A stretch of DNA of 64,000 bases from an uncultured Pelagibacteraceae bacterium (GTDB lineage Bacteria; Pseudomonadota; Alphaproteobacteria; Pelagibacterales; Pelagibacteraceae): assembly GCA_902574695.1 (NCBI GenBank), contig CACGON010000001.1:124001-188000 (forward strand), given 5' to 3'. The notes under the pieces are model-generated. The model did not search any database. It had not been told where the DNA came from and saw only the letters and a list, made by a program, of their open reading frames with translations. The position numbers and the translations under genes are program-made. Shown here piece after piece: positions 42,946 to 50,656 of this stretch (its first letter is position 1; every line of letters begins with the position of its first letter).

Positions 42946-43161
42946 TTGTCAAAGCAAGATTTGTTGCAATTTAATGGTCAAGTAATTGAGTTACTAAAAA
43001 ATGCAATGTTCCGTGTAAAATTAGAAAATGGACATATGGTTACTGCACATACAGCTGGCAAACTTAGAAAGAATCGTATCAGAGTTCTACAGGGTGATAA
43101 CGTAACAGTAGAGGTAACTCCATATGATTTAACAAAAGGAAGAATCATTTTTAGATTTTAA
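42946..43161 (+). CDS. infA: Translation initiation factor IF-1
   Basis: IF-1 (71 aa) is the S1/OB-fold factor that closes the ribosomal A site during initiation. [10 protein letters not shown]-like ([20 protein letters not shown]) and [11 protein letters not shown] are diagnostic. The start is TTG at 42946, 9 bp after a good Shine-Dalgarno sequence (GAGGAG). No ATG lies at the right position. A tRNA gene follows at once, as in other Alphaproteobacteria. Confidence 0.95.
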   Translation: MSKQDLLQFNGQVIELLKNAMFRVKLENGHMVTAHTAGKLRKNRIRVLQGDNVTVEVTPYDLTKGRIIFRF

Positions 43162-43166
43162 CAAAT

Positions 43167-43239
43167 GGGTCTCTGGTGTAGCTGGTGCGCACGAACGCCT
43201 GAAAAGCGTTAGGACCTGGTTCGTTTCCAGGGGGACCCA
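43167..43239 (+). tRNA. tRNA-Phe(GAA), atypical T-loop
   Basis: A 73-nt cloverleaf with acceptor GGGTCTC/GGGACCC (one G-U), D-stem GTGT/GCAC, anticodon stem AACGC/GCGTT and loop CTGAAAA giving GAA. The T-stem is CCTGG/CCAGG. The T-loop is TTCGTTT, so A58 is replaced by T. The 3' CCA is not encoded (ACC then T). Its place right after infA matches the usual alphaproteobacterial position of tRNA-Phe. Confidence 0.85.
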
Positions 43240-43356
43240 CCTTAATACATTAAAATTACTCTTAATTATCCTCTTGCAATAAATTTTAAAATCTAATACT
43301 TAGTCATCAGCTAATTTAGCTATAAGTTAACAATAAGAAGAAAGAGTAAAACAAGT

Positions 43357-43569
43357 ATGAGTACATTAAACGGGAAGGTCAAGTGGTTCAACGGTAAAAA
43401 GGGCTACGGATTTATAGAAAGAGAAGACAAAGAGAAGGATGTGTTCGTTCATGCGAGCGCTGTAAGAGATGCGGGACTTCGTTTTTTAAATGAAGGCGAT
43501 GAACTGCAGTTTGAAATAGAAGATGGCCCTAAAGGACCTTCAGCTGTTAAGCTTCAAAAAAAATCTTAA
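43357..43569 (+). CDS. cspA: Cold-shock domain protein
   Basis: A 70-residue single cold-shock domain protein that binds single-stranded [25 protein letters not shown] holds RNP1, and [10 protein letters not shown] holds RNP2. The 117-bp region after tRNA-Phe contains a self-complementary AGCTAATTTAGCT (about 43312) that could form a leader hairpin of the kind seen in csp mRNAs. Local codon use is more GC-rich than neighbours, fitting high expression. Confidence 0.95.
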   Translation: MSTLNGKVKWFNGKKGYGFIEREDKEKDVFVHASAVRDAGLRFLNEGDELQFEIEDGPKGPSAVKLQKKS

Positions 43570-43590
43570 TTTTTCAATAAATATATAATT

Positions 43591-43630
43591 TGTATAGGTG
43601 TAACTAGTCATCTGGCTAGTACCCTATACA
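43591..43630 (+). other. Long imperfect hairpin downstream of cspA
   Basis: TGTATAGG and GT and ACTAG pair with CTAGT, AC and CCTATACA, giving about 15 bp with two single-base bulges around an 8-nt loop (TCATCTGG). No T-run follows directly, so it may be a 3'-end or processing structure of the csp mRNA, or part of the downstream histidine leader, and not a classical terminator. Confidence 0.55.
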
Positions 43631-43673
43631 ATTAACTCTTGTATAAAAAAATTTTGATGTTAAATAACCTATT

Positions 43674-43751
43674 AATGATTAAAAAAATATATATCTCTAA
43701 AGACACTCACAGACATCACACACATGGCTGCTAAGCCAGCTATTAATCATT
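43674..43751 (+). promoter_or_regulatory. Putative histidine attenuator leader RNA
   Basis: The leader-peptide frame lies within pairing sequence. An exact 9-bp stem, AATGATTAA (43674-43682) with TTAATCATT (43743-43751), would enclose the peptide and its start codon. A 7-bp hairpin (43724-43743, stem ATGGCTG/CAGCTAT with one G-U) covers the last His codon and the stop, and is followed by TTTT-containing AT-rich sequence. Ribosome stalling on the His codons would disrupt these stems, the logic of attenuation. Whether it acts on transcription or translation cannot be told by eye. Confidence 0.55.
43675..43734 (+). CDS. Histidine-rich leader peptide upstream of tRNA-His/hisS
   Basis: A 19-codon frame, MIKKIYISKDTHRHHTHGC, that carries four His codons in six positions just before its stop. 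His codons are rare in this genome, so the cluster right upstream of tRNA-His, hisS, hisZ and hisG strongly suggests a histidine-sensing leader peptide like enterobacterial HisL. An in-frame ATG at 43657 would add six residues. There is no strong Shine-Dalgarno site. The annotation is inference from sequence and context. Confidence 0.65.
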   Translation: MIKKIYISKDTHRHHTHGC

Positions 43752-43796
43752 TTAAAATTTAAATTTATTAACAATTAGTATAAAAAGAAAGAGAAC

Positions 43797-43870
43797 GCCT
43801 TGGTGGTGAAATAGTATCACGTCGGTTTGTGGATCCGAAGTCGTAGGAGCGTAACCTACCCAAGGTACCA
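43797..43870 (+). tRNA. tRNA-His(GTG), highly atypical
   Basis: A 74-nt cloverleaf with acceptor GCCTTGG/CCAAGGT (G1-U72 wobble), A73 and encoded CCA. The anticodon loop TTGTGGA gives GTG. The base before G1 is C, so the usual G-1 is absent, as in the derived alphaproteobacterial tRNA-His type. The D-loop (AATAGTA) has no GG pair, and the T-loop is AGCGTAA in place of TTCRANY. The top anticodon-stem pair is T-T. The 3' end lies 4 nt before the hisS ATG. It is either a degenerate but real tRNA-His or a tRNA mimic controlling hisS. Confidence 0.75.
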
Positions 43871-43874
43871 AAAC

Positions 43875-45269
43875 ATGAATAAAGAAAACAAACTCAATCC
43901 ATCCTTACCATCTGGATTTGAAGATCGTTGGGGTAAAAAGCTGGTTCTTAAAAAACAGCTTATAAGAATAATTGAAAAAAATTTTATAAAGTTTGGAGCC
44001 GAACCATTAGAGACTCCATCCTTCGAGTATACAGAGAACATTGGATCATTTTTAGCCAATGACGAAGATAACCCTATGTCTGATATTTTTACTTACGACG
44101 ATCGAACTAAAAGTATTAGTTTAAAGTATGATCTATCAAGTCCCTTGGCTAGATTTTATGCACAATTTAATCAGGAACTTCCGTCTATTTATAAAAGATA
44201 TGCAATTCAAAATGTCTTTAGAAATGAAAAACCTTCTAACGGCCGCTACAGAGAGTTTTTGCAAGGAGATTTTGACATTATAGGAAATGTTAATTTTGCA
44301 CAGGCAAATGCTGAACTATGTAACTTAATATCTACCACTCTCAAAGATATCGGTCTTAATAAAGATCAGTTTACAATTAATGTAAGTAATAGAAAAATAG
44401 TTCAAGGGTTAATTGATGATTTAAAGATATCAAAAGACAAACAATTAAAAGTAATTAGAGCAATCGATAAATTAGATAAGCCTGGATTTGGTTTAAAAGG
44501 AGTTGAGGATCTTCTTAAAAAAGAAAGAAAAGATCAAAGCGGTGCTATAACTAAAGGAGCTGATTTAAGCGATGATCAAGCAGAAAAAATATTAAATTTT
44601 TTAAAAATAAAAGATTTACAAGAATTAAGAGAAAACTTAAAAAATCCATTATCACAAGAGGGAATAAAAGAATTAGAGGATGTATTTGAGGTAATAAGTT
44701 ACGGATCTAATTCAAATCAAGTAAAAATAAATTTTACAATTGTACGTGGCCTTGCATACTATTCAGATTTTATTTTAGAAACAAATCTTAATTTTAAAGT
44801 TACAAACAGTAAAGGTAAACGTGTCGACCTAGGCAGTATTTGCTCAGGGGGAGGATATGCAAAATTAATATCAAGATTTAAAGGGGTAGATGTACCTGGA
44901 ACAGGTATTAGTTTTGGTATTGATAGATTATTATTTGCTTTAATTCAATTAGATCAAATTAAAATAGGGGATCAAAAACCTGTTTTAGTCTGTGTAATGG
45001 AGCAAAAATATCTGAAGAATTATTATGAAATAGTCGATTTATTGAGAGATAATAATATAAATGCCGAAGTATTTCTTAGTACAAAAAAAAATCTTAGCAA
45101 GCAACTTGATCTAGCAAATAAGCGCGAATTAGCGGTTGCAATCATTTGTGGAGAAAATGAGTTTAAAAATAACACAATTACGATCAAAAACCTTAGAGGA
45201 GAAAAAGGTAAAAATAATCAAACAATTCCAAAAGCTGATTTAATTAATGAAATCAAAAAATTTGTTTAA
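43875..45269 (+). CDS. hisS: Histidine--tRNA ligase
   Basis: HisRS (464 aa) charges tRNA-His. The ORF-track start at 43827 reads through the tRNA-His gene and is rejected. ATG at 43875 begins MNKENKLNPSLPSGFEDRWG, matching the family N-terminus. KYDLSSPLARFYAQ, FRNEKPSNGRYREFLQGDFDIIG (motif 2) and GTGISFGIDRLLFAL (motif 3) fit the derived alphaproteobacterial HisRS class that recognises tRNA-His lacking G-1. After tRNA processing its mRNA would be almost leaderless. It overlaps hisZ by 23 bp. Confidence 0.95.
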   Translation: MNKENKLNPSLPSGFEDRWGKKLVLKKQLIRIIEKNFIKFGAEPLETPSFEYTENIGSFLANDEDNPMSDIFTYDDRTKSISLKYDLSSPLARFYAQFNQELPSIYKRYAIQNVFRNEKPSNGRYREFLQGDFDIIGNVNFAQANAELCNLISTTLKDIGLNKDQFTINVSNRKIVQGLIDDLKISKDKQLKVIRAIDKLDKPGFGLKGVEDLLKKERKDQSGAITKGADLSDDQAEKILNFLKIKDLQELRENLKNPLSQEGIKELEDVFEVISYGSNSNQVKINFTIVRGLAYYSDFILETNLNFKVTNSKGKRVDLGSICSGGGYAKLISRFKGVDVPGTGISFGIDRLLFALIQLDQIKIGDQKPVLVCVMEQKYLKNYYEIVDLLRDNNINAEVFLSTKKNLSKQLDLANKRELAVAIICGENEFKNNTITIKNLRGEKGKNNQTIPKADLINEIKKFV

Positions 45270-46290
45270 AATTCTTAAATCAAAAGGTTTTAAGAATATA
45301 AAACTTGATAATATTATTGAGTCTAAATATGTTTTAAAAAGATCAGGAGGTAGTTACAGACAATTCCTTTTTTCTTTTTACGATCAAAATCAAAAAGAAT
45401 GGTCTTTGGTTCCTGATTTATCTGTTAGTAGTGTTGTCAAATTCATCCAGAATAAAATAAATACCAAAACCAAATGGTTTTATACTGGTGAGGCATACCG
45501 TAAACAAAATAAAAATTATAATGCACCAATAATTAACCAAACCGGTTTTGAGATATTTGCCTCAAATGATAAAATTAAAGATGATAAAGAAATTATTCAA
45601 ACATCTATTGAGATTTTAAAAAAATCAAAGTTTAAAAAGGGTGAATTAAATATAAGCAATATTGAAATATTTAACGCATTAATAGATAGATTATCTCTAG
45701 CTTTACGTTGGAAAGATAGAGTCAAACGACACTTTTGTCGAGAAGCTTACTTTAATCAATTATTAAGGAAGCTTTCAAGCGATACAGATATAAATTTTGC
45801 TGAGGTAGAAAAAGATAAAAAAATTGCTGAAAAATTTAGAAAACAAAAACCAAGCACTTTATATTCTGGTAGAACACTTAAAGATATTTTGGAACGTTTT
45901 GATTTAAAAAACTTCAAAGAACCTAGATCAATAGCAGACAAAAAAAGTGTAAAAATTATTAAAAATTATTTAAAAATTTCATGTGCAATAGATAAAGCAC
46001 CTAACACACTTAATAAATTTTTCAAAAAAAATAAATTAAATTTGTTTATAAGTGATGATTATTTTCCAGTTGTTAAAACCATCAATAGAAAAATTAAAAT
46101 AAATTTTTCTTCAAATATAAACCGTTCACTTGAGTATTATTCTGGCATGGTTTTTAACATAACAGTCAATAAAAAAGGAAAAAAATTCTCACTCATTTCA
46201 GGTGGGCGTTATGATGGATTGTTAAAAAATCTTGGTAGTAAAAAGAATACAACCGCAGTTGGTGCAGCTATTGATATGAGTTTGTTATGA
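45247..46290 (+). CDS. hisZ: ATP phosphoribosyltransferase regulatory subunit HisZ
   Basis: HisZ (347 aa) is a catalytically dead HisRS paralogue that binds short-form HisG and confers histidine feedback. The class II fold is visible in VPDLSVSSVVKFIQ, FYTGEAYRKQN (motif 2-like) and ISGGRYDGLL (motif 3 region). HisRS catalytic residues are missing, as expected. It lies between hisS and hisG with overlaps of 23 bp and 4 bp. Confidence 0.9.
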   Translation: MKSKNLFKILKSKGFKNIKLDNIIESKYVLKRSGGSYRQFLFSFYDQNQKEWSLVPDLSVSSVVKFIQNKINTKTKWFYTGEAYRKQNKNYNAPIINQTGFEIFASNDKIKDDKEIIQTSIEILKKSKFKKGELNISNIEIFNALIDRLSLALRWKDRVKRHFCREAYFNQLLRKLSSDTDINFAEVEKDKKIAEKFRKQKPSTLYSGRTLKDILERFDLKNFKEPRSIADKKSVKIIKNYLKISCAIDKAPNTLNKFFKKNKLNLFISDDYFPVVKTINRKIKINFSSNINRSLEYYSGMVFNITVNKKGKKFSLISGGRYDGLLKNLGSKKNTTAVGAAIDMSLL

Positions 46291-46967
46291 AAAATGATAT
46301 AATTAATATCGCTACTTTGTCTAAAGGACGACTAAAAGATCAAGCAGAAAAAGTTTTTAAAAAAAATGGTCTGAAAATTATTTCTAAATCAGAAAGATCA
46401 TTAATTGGTTCAATCAAAGGTTTCCCCACTGTGCGAGTGATGTACATGAATGCAACTGAAATTATAGAGGCTCTGGGAAAGGGTATTTGTGCAATAGGTA
46501 TTAGTGGAAAAGATTTATGGCGTGAAAGTGAACCGAGTATTCAATCTAAAGTATCATTAGTAAAAGAATTTGAATGGGGAAAATCAAATCTCGTGGTTGC
46601 AGTTCCAACTGCTTGGATTGATTGTGTAAACTCTGCAGATTTAGAGGAAATATCTTTTGAATTTTATAAAAAAAAGAAAAGACTTATGAGAGTTGCAACA
46701 AAATTTAAAAACTTAAGTAGAGAATGGTTTAACTATAAAGGCATCACACAATATGAACTTATCTCATCACTTGGTGCTACTGAAAATTCACATATTATTG
46801 GAAAATCTGATCTCATTGTTGATCTTAGTTCAACAGGCGAAACTTTACGTCAAAATAATTTAAAAATTGTTGAAGTAATTTTAAATTCTTCAGCATGTCT
46901 TTTTACATCTAAAAAATTTCAAAACGTTAAAGATGTGAAAAAAATCATAAAAAAGCTATCGAGATAA
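46287..46967 (+). CDS. hisG: ATP phosphoribosyltransferase, short form
   Basis: HisG (226 aa) catalyses the first step of histidine synthesis. IATLSKGRLKDQAEKVF is the N-terminal signature and DLSSTGETLRQNNLKIVE the PRPP/product-binding motif. The regulatory C-terminal domain of long HisG is absent, which fits the adjacent hisZ. The start overlaps hisZ (ATGA). As the first pathway gene it is the classic target of His attenuation. Confidence 0.96.
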   Translation: MKNDIINIATLSKGRLKDQAEKVFKKNGLKIISKSERSLIGSIKGFPTVRVMYMNATEIIEALGKGICAIGISGKDLWRESEPSIQSKVSLVKEFEWGKSNLVVAVPTAWIDCVNSADLEEISFEFYKKKKRLMRVATKFKNLSREWFNYKGITQYELISSLGATENSHIIGKSDLIVDLSSTGETLRQNNLKIVEVILNSSACLFTSKKFQNVKDVKKIIKKLSR

Positions 46968-47003
46968 GTTGATTTTATATCATACACGTATATCCTACGA
47001 ATC

Positions 47004-48059
47004 ATGGATAGTTTATTAATAATTTTAGTTTTTGCTGTTTTGATTCTTAATATTATTTTTTTTATTAGTTTTAAGAAAGAGCCAAAAAATGATGAAAATG
47101 AATTAGATAAGATTAAAAATGATTTTAACGGATTAAAAGACTCTATAAACCAATCCTTTAGCAAAATGAGCCTAGAAGTTTCCAAAGACATGACTGGAAC
47201 CTTGTCTCGTGTTGATGAGAAAGTAGCTTCTTTTAATAAACAGGTTCAAGAAATTCAAACAAGTCAAAATAATTTCAGCAGAATTCTTGCTGGTGTAAAG
47301 CAGTATGGTGGCTTGAGTGAATTTAGCTTGGCAACATTACTACAAGACTTACTTCCAGCATCTCAGTATATAGCTAACGCAAAAATGAAACCTGATGAAA
47401 CAAGAGATTTAGTAGAGTTTGCAGTGAAACTCCAGAATGATGTCCTTTGTCCTATTGATAGTCATTGGCCAATCGAAAAATATAAAGCAGTTGATGAAGC
47501 TTTCCAAAATAAAGATAAAGAGGCTCTTGCATCTGCTAGGCACGAGCTTGCATCAGCATTTAGAACAAAATCGAAAGCTGTTAATCAAAAATATATTAAC
47601 CCTCCCATAACATGTGATTTCGCAATCATTTTTGTGCCTACAGAGGGTTTATATGCTGAACTTGTAAGCTATAGAGACCCTAAAACAAAAGAACTACTAA
47701 TTGAAGAATTAAGAAAGAAATATAAAGTAACTATCGCAGGACCTAATACTATCTGTGCACTAATCCAGTCTTTTCATTTGGGCTTTACAAGTCTTAAAAT
47801 CCAGAAAAATGCTACACAAATTTTTAATGATCTCAATACTATCTCAACACGATTTTCAAAGCATTTTGATAATATTTTTTTATTAAGAAAAAAATTAGAG
47901 GAAGCCATGTCTGTTGTTGACAGTTTTGGAAAAGATGCAAGATCAATTTCTAGATCATTAGAGAATATTAAAAATAAGGAGGATGAAGATGATCCAAACC
48001 CAGACTCACCATCACCAGTAAGAACATACGGACAAGTAGATAAAAGAAAAGTATCCTGA
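47004..48059 (+). CDS. rmuC: DNA recombination protein RmuC
   Basis: A 351-residue RmuC-family protein. An N-terminal membrane anchor (about 3-22) precedes a coiled-coil region, then the RmuC core: GVKQYGGLSEFSLATLLQDLLPASQY, VLCPIDSHWPIEKY, KYINPPITCDFAIIFVPTEGLYAE and IAGPNTICALIQSFHLGF. The core belongs to the PD-(D/E)XK nuclease-like superfamily and limits rearrangements at inverted repeats in E. coli. Two further DNA nuclease genes follow. Confidence 0.93.
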   Translation: MDSLLIILVFAVLILNIIFFISFKKEPKNDENELDKIKNDFNGLKDSINQSFSKMSLEVSKDMTGTLSRVDEKVASFNKQVQEIQTSQNNFSRILAGVKQYGGLSEFSLATLLQDLLPASQYIANAKMKPDETRDLVEFAVKLQNDVLCPIDSHWPIEKYKAVDEAFQNKDKEALASARHELASAFRTKSKAVNQKYINPPITCDFAIIFVPTEGLYAELVSYRDPKTKELLIEELRKKYKVTIAGPNTICALIQSFHLGFTSLKIQKNATQIFNDLNTISTRFSKHFDNIFLLRKKLEEAMSVVDSFGKDARSISRSLENIKNKEDEDDPNPDSPSPVRTYGQVDKRKVS

Positions 48060-48072
48060 TAAAATATAAAGG

Positions 48073-48759
48073 ATGAAATGGAATAATAAATATATTTATC
48101 CAAAATATTCACGGTCGAATGAAAATGGATTAAGAAAATATTTATTTGGAGATCAAAAACTTCCAAGTGTGACAGCTATTTTAAGTGCTACTAAATCTGA
48201 AGAGGATAAAGCATCACTCGAATTATGGAAGAAAAGGGTAGGATATAAAGAAGCAAATAGAATAAAAACCGAGGCTAGTAGCAGAGGTTCTTCAATGCAT
48301 AGTTATATTGAGGATTATTTACGAGGAAGAGTAAATGAAAGTTTTTTCGAGAGTAATGAGCAATATAAAAATATGGCTAAAGAAATTATTGAAAAGGGGA
48401 TAAAGGGAAAAATAGATGAAATCTATGGAATGGAAGAAACGTTATATTATCCAGAAAAATATGCTGGCACCGCTGATTTAATTTGTAAGTATCAAGGCCA
48501 TGATGTTTTGATTGATTTTAAACAGTCAAATCGACCAAAAAAATCGGATTATATTCAAGATTATTTTTTACAACTTGGAGCATATACTTTAGCTCACGAC
48601 GTTGTTCATGGAACAAAAATGAAAGCTGGAATAATACTTTTATGTACTGTGGATAACTTATTTCAAGAATTTAAAATAGAAGGAGCTGAATTAGAAATGT
48701 ATCAAAATTTATTTTTAGGAAGAGTTAAAAAATTTTATGAAATAAATAATATTACTTGA
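48073..48759 (+). CDS. PD-(D/E)XK exonuclease related to mitochondrial MGME1
   Basis: A 228-residue nuclease of the PD-(D/E)XK superfamily. LPSVTAILSATKSEEDKASLELWKKR, then an SRGSSMHSYIEDYL helix, AGTADLICKYQGHDVLIDFKQSNRPKK (the D...DFK catalytic core) and QLGAYTLAHD follow the order of human MGME1 and related phage exonucleases. MGME1 digests single-stranded DNA flaps in mitochondrial DNA maintenance. Here the gene sits between rmuC and exonuclease I, suggesting DNA repair. No phage structural genes lie nearby. Confidence 0.75.
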   Translation: MKWNNKYIYPKYSRSNENGLRKYLFGDQKLPSVTAILSATKSEEDKASLELWKKRVGYKEANRIKTEASSRGSSMHSYIEDYLRGRVNESFFESNEQYKNMAKEIIEKGIKGKIDEIYGMEETLYYPEKYAGTADLICKYQGHDVLIDFKQSNRPKKSDYIQDYFLQLGAYTLAHDVVHGTKMKAGIILLCTVDNLFQEFKIEGAELEMYQNLFLGRVKKFYEINNIT

Positions 48760-48873
48760 CTTTGATCGTTCAAATATTAAAAGCGATATAGTTAACTAAT
48801 AGCTACTCGTTTAGATGCAGATGGTTTAACTCACAAAGCCAAAATCCAAACATAGCTATGCAATTTAAAAAAT

Positions 48874-50304
48874 ATGAATTTAGCTATTTGGGATATAGAA
48901 TCATCAAGCGCCAATACAGACTTTGGAAGCATTATTGAAATTGGCGGCGTATTGGTCGATGAAAATTTTAAGGAAAAAGATCGTTTTAATTTAAGATGTC
49001 GATTACCAGAAGGTGAAATTCCTCAAGCAATGGCCCTTATAGTAAACAAAACGAGCATTGATCAACTAACTAAAGTTAACTTAAGTCATTACCAAATGCT
49101 TGGTGAAATAGAAAAAATATTTAAAAAATGGAGTCCTGCAATCTTTTTAGGATGGTCGAATATAGGTTTTGATGATGAGATGATTAGGAAAGAATTTTTT
49201 AAAGGAATAAGGTACCCATATATAACTAATGCTAGTCCTAATAAAAGACATGATGGACTTAATATTGCTAGAGGCGCTTATGCGGTTGATCAAGAAGTAT
49301 TAGAAACTGAAATTAATGAAAAAAACAACCCTGTTTTTAAACTAGAGTCTCTAAGCCGAATGAATGGATTTGATTCAAGCGATGCCCATAGTGCACTCAT
49401 TGATTCTCAACTCACATGTAAGGTGTTAAATTTAATTAAAAAAAGACAACCAAAAACTTGGGATAATTTTTTAAAAACTGCGAATAAGTCTGATACTGAA
49501 ACATTATTTAAAAAAGAGAGTATTATAACTTTAAATGAATACTTTTATGGGAAGTCAAGATTATATCTTTGTGCACCTTTGCATCCAAATCATTGCATTC
49601 ATCCAGTATATCAGTGGGGACAAGCAGTAGATTTAAGAGTTGATGTTGAGCCGTTACTAAATATGTCAATTAATGACCTCAAGTCTGAAATGAAGAAAAC
49701 TCCGAAATTTTTAAGAACAATTAGATCAAATAAAGCTCCAATTATACTGGATGCAGAATATGGAATGAAAGCTGAACCATATAATGCTATGGACCCAAGT
49801 TTGATTAAACAACGTGCAAATTTAGTAAGAGAAGATGAAAATTTTTCAAAAAAAATTCTTACAGCTTTAAGGGAAATAGCAGAAGAAAAAGAACAGTCAA
49901 AATCTCAAGATGATATTTATGCAGAGGAAAGTATATATAAAAAATTTACCTCTAATAAAGATACAGCTTTGTTTCCATCATGGCATGCAGCACCATGGAA
50001 GGAAAAACTTAAATTACTAGATAAATTTGATGATGAAAGACTCATAGGTTTTGGAAAGAAAATAATTTATCAGGAGGCGCCAGAGGTGTTACCAAAAGAC
50101 ATGTACCAAAAAATAAAAAGTGAAATTGCAAGAAGAATATTAAGTGAAAAAAAAGAAAAATGGTGGACAGTCAAAGAATGTTATTTTGAAATTGATAATT
50201 TAAGAAATAAGTATTCTGAGGAAAATGATGAGGATAAATTAAAATTTTTAGATCAATTTAATGATTTTGTTATGGCAATTCAAAAAAAATACGAAAATAC
50301 ATAG
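48874..50304 (+). CDS. sbcB: Exodeoxyribonuclease I
   Basis: Exonuclease I (476 aa) degrades single-stranded DNA 3' to 5'. The DEDDh exonuclease domain begins IWDIESSSANTDFGSIIEIGG with the first catalytic Asp/Glu, then NIGFDDEMIRKEFF. SDAHSALIDSQLTCKVL completes it. The SH3-like and helical ExoI-specific C-terminal domains fill residues 200-470. The 114-bp upstream gap holds no recognisable gene. Confidence 0.9.
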   Translation: MNLAIWDIESSSANTDFGSIIEIGGVLVDENFKEKDRFNLRCRLPEGEIPQAMALIVNKTSIDQLTKVNLSHYQMLGEIEKIFKKWSPAIFLGWSNIGFDDEMIRKEFFKGIRYPYITNASPNKRHDGLNIARGAYAVDQEVLETEINEKNNPVFKLESLSRMNGFDSSDAHSALIDSQLTCKVLNLIKKRQPKTWDNFLKTANKSDTETLFKKESIITLNEYFYGKSRLYLCAPLHPNHCIHPVYQWGQAVDLRVDVEPLLNMSINDLKSEMKKTPKFLRTIRSNKAPIILDAEYGMKAEPYNAMDPSLIKQRANLVREDENFSKKILTALREIAEEKEQSKSQDDIYAEESIYKKFTSNKDTALFPSWHAAPWKEKLKLLDKFDDERLIGFGKKIIYQEAPEVLPKDMYQKIKSEIARRILSEKKEKWWTVKECYFEIDNLRNKYSEENDEDKLKFLDQFNDFVMAIQKKYENT

Positions 50305-50338
50305 TTGACTTTAAAAATTAAATTATTAAATAGTTCTA

Positions 50339-50656
50339 ATGCTTAAAGATTTTGTAGACTCAGATTTTGATAACAAGGTAAAAAATGAAGAAGTTTCTAT
50401 TTTACAATTTTCAGCCTCATGGTGCGGGCCATGTAAAGTTTTAAAGCCAATAATGGAAAAACTTTCTGATGAGTTTAAAGAAAAAGCAAATTTTTATTAC
50501 GCAGACATTGATGAAAAAGCAATTAATTCTGCGAGTGCAGCAGCCGTAAGAGGAGTGCCTACTGTTGTAGTCTATAAAAAAGGTGTCGAGGTAGCTAGAA
50601 AAGTTGGTGGTCTTCCAGAGCAACAAATGAGAGATTTTCTAAAAGAAAATCTTTAA
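50339..50656 (+). CDS. trxA: Thioredoxin
   Basis: A 105-residue thioredoxin with the redox motif SASWCGPCKVLKPIM and the cis-Pro loop GVPTVVVYKKG. It has no signal peptide, so it should act as a cytoplasmic disulfide reductase. It converges on folC with a 4-bp overlap, the usual folC-trxA neighbourhood in Alphaproteobacteria. Confidence 0.95.
   Translation: MLKDFVDSDFDNKVKNEEVSILQFSASWCGPCKVLKPIMEKLSDEFKEKANFYYADIDEKAINSASAAAVRGVPTVVVYKKGVEVARKVGGLPEQQMRDFLKENL

Noticed and set aside
43827-43874. Upstream start of the hisS ORF (MWIRSRRSV...)
   Set aside because: These codons translate the tRNA-His gene. The conserved HisRS N-terminus starts at ATG 43875.
48073-48759. Prophage remnant around the MGME1-like nuclease
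   Set aside because: No integrase, capsid, tail or replication genes and no att-like repeats nearby. It is a single nuclease gene between bacterial repair genes.
48760-48873. Possible tRNA or regulatory RNA in the gap before exonuclease I
   Set aside because: No cloverleaf on either strand. Only a 10-nt palindrome (CATAGCTATG) is visible, too little to support a call.
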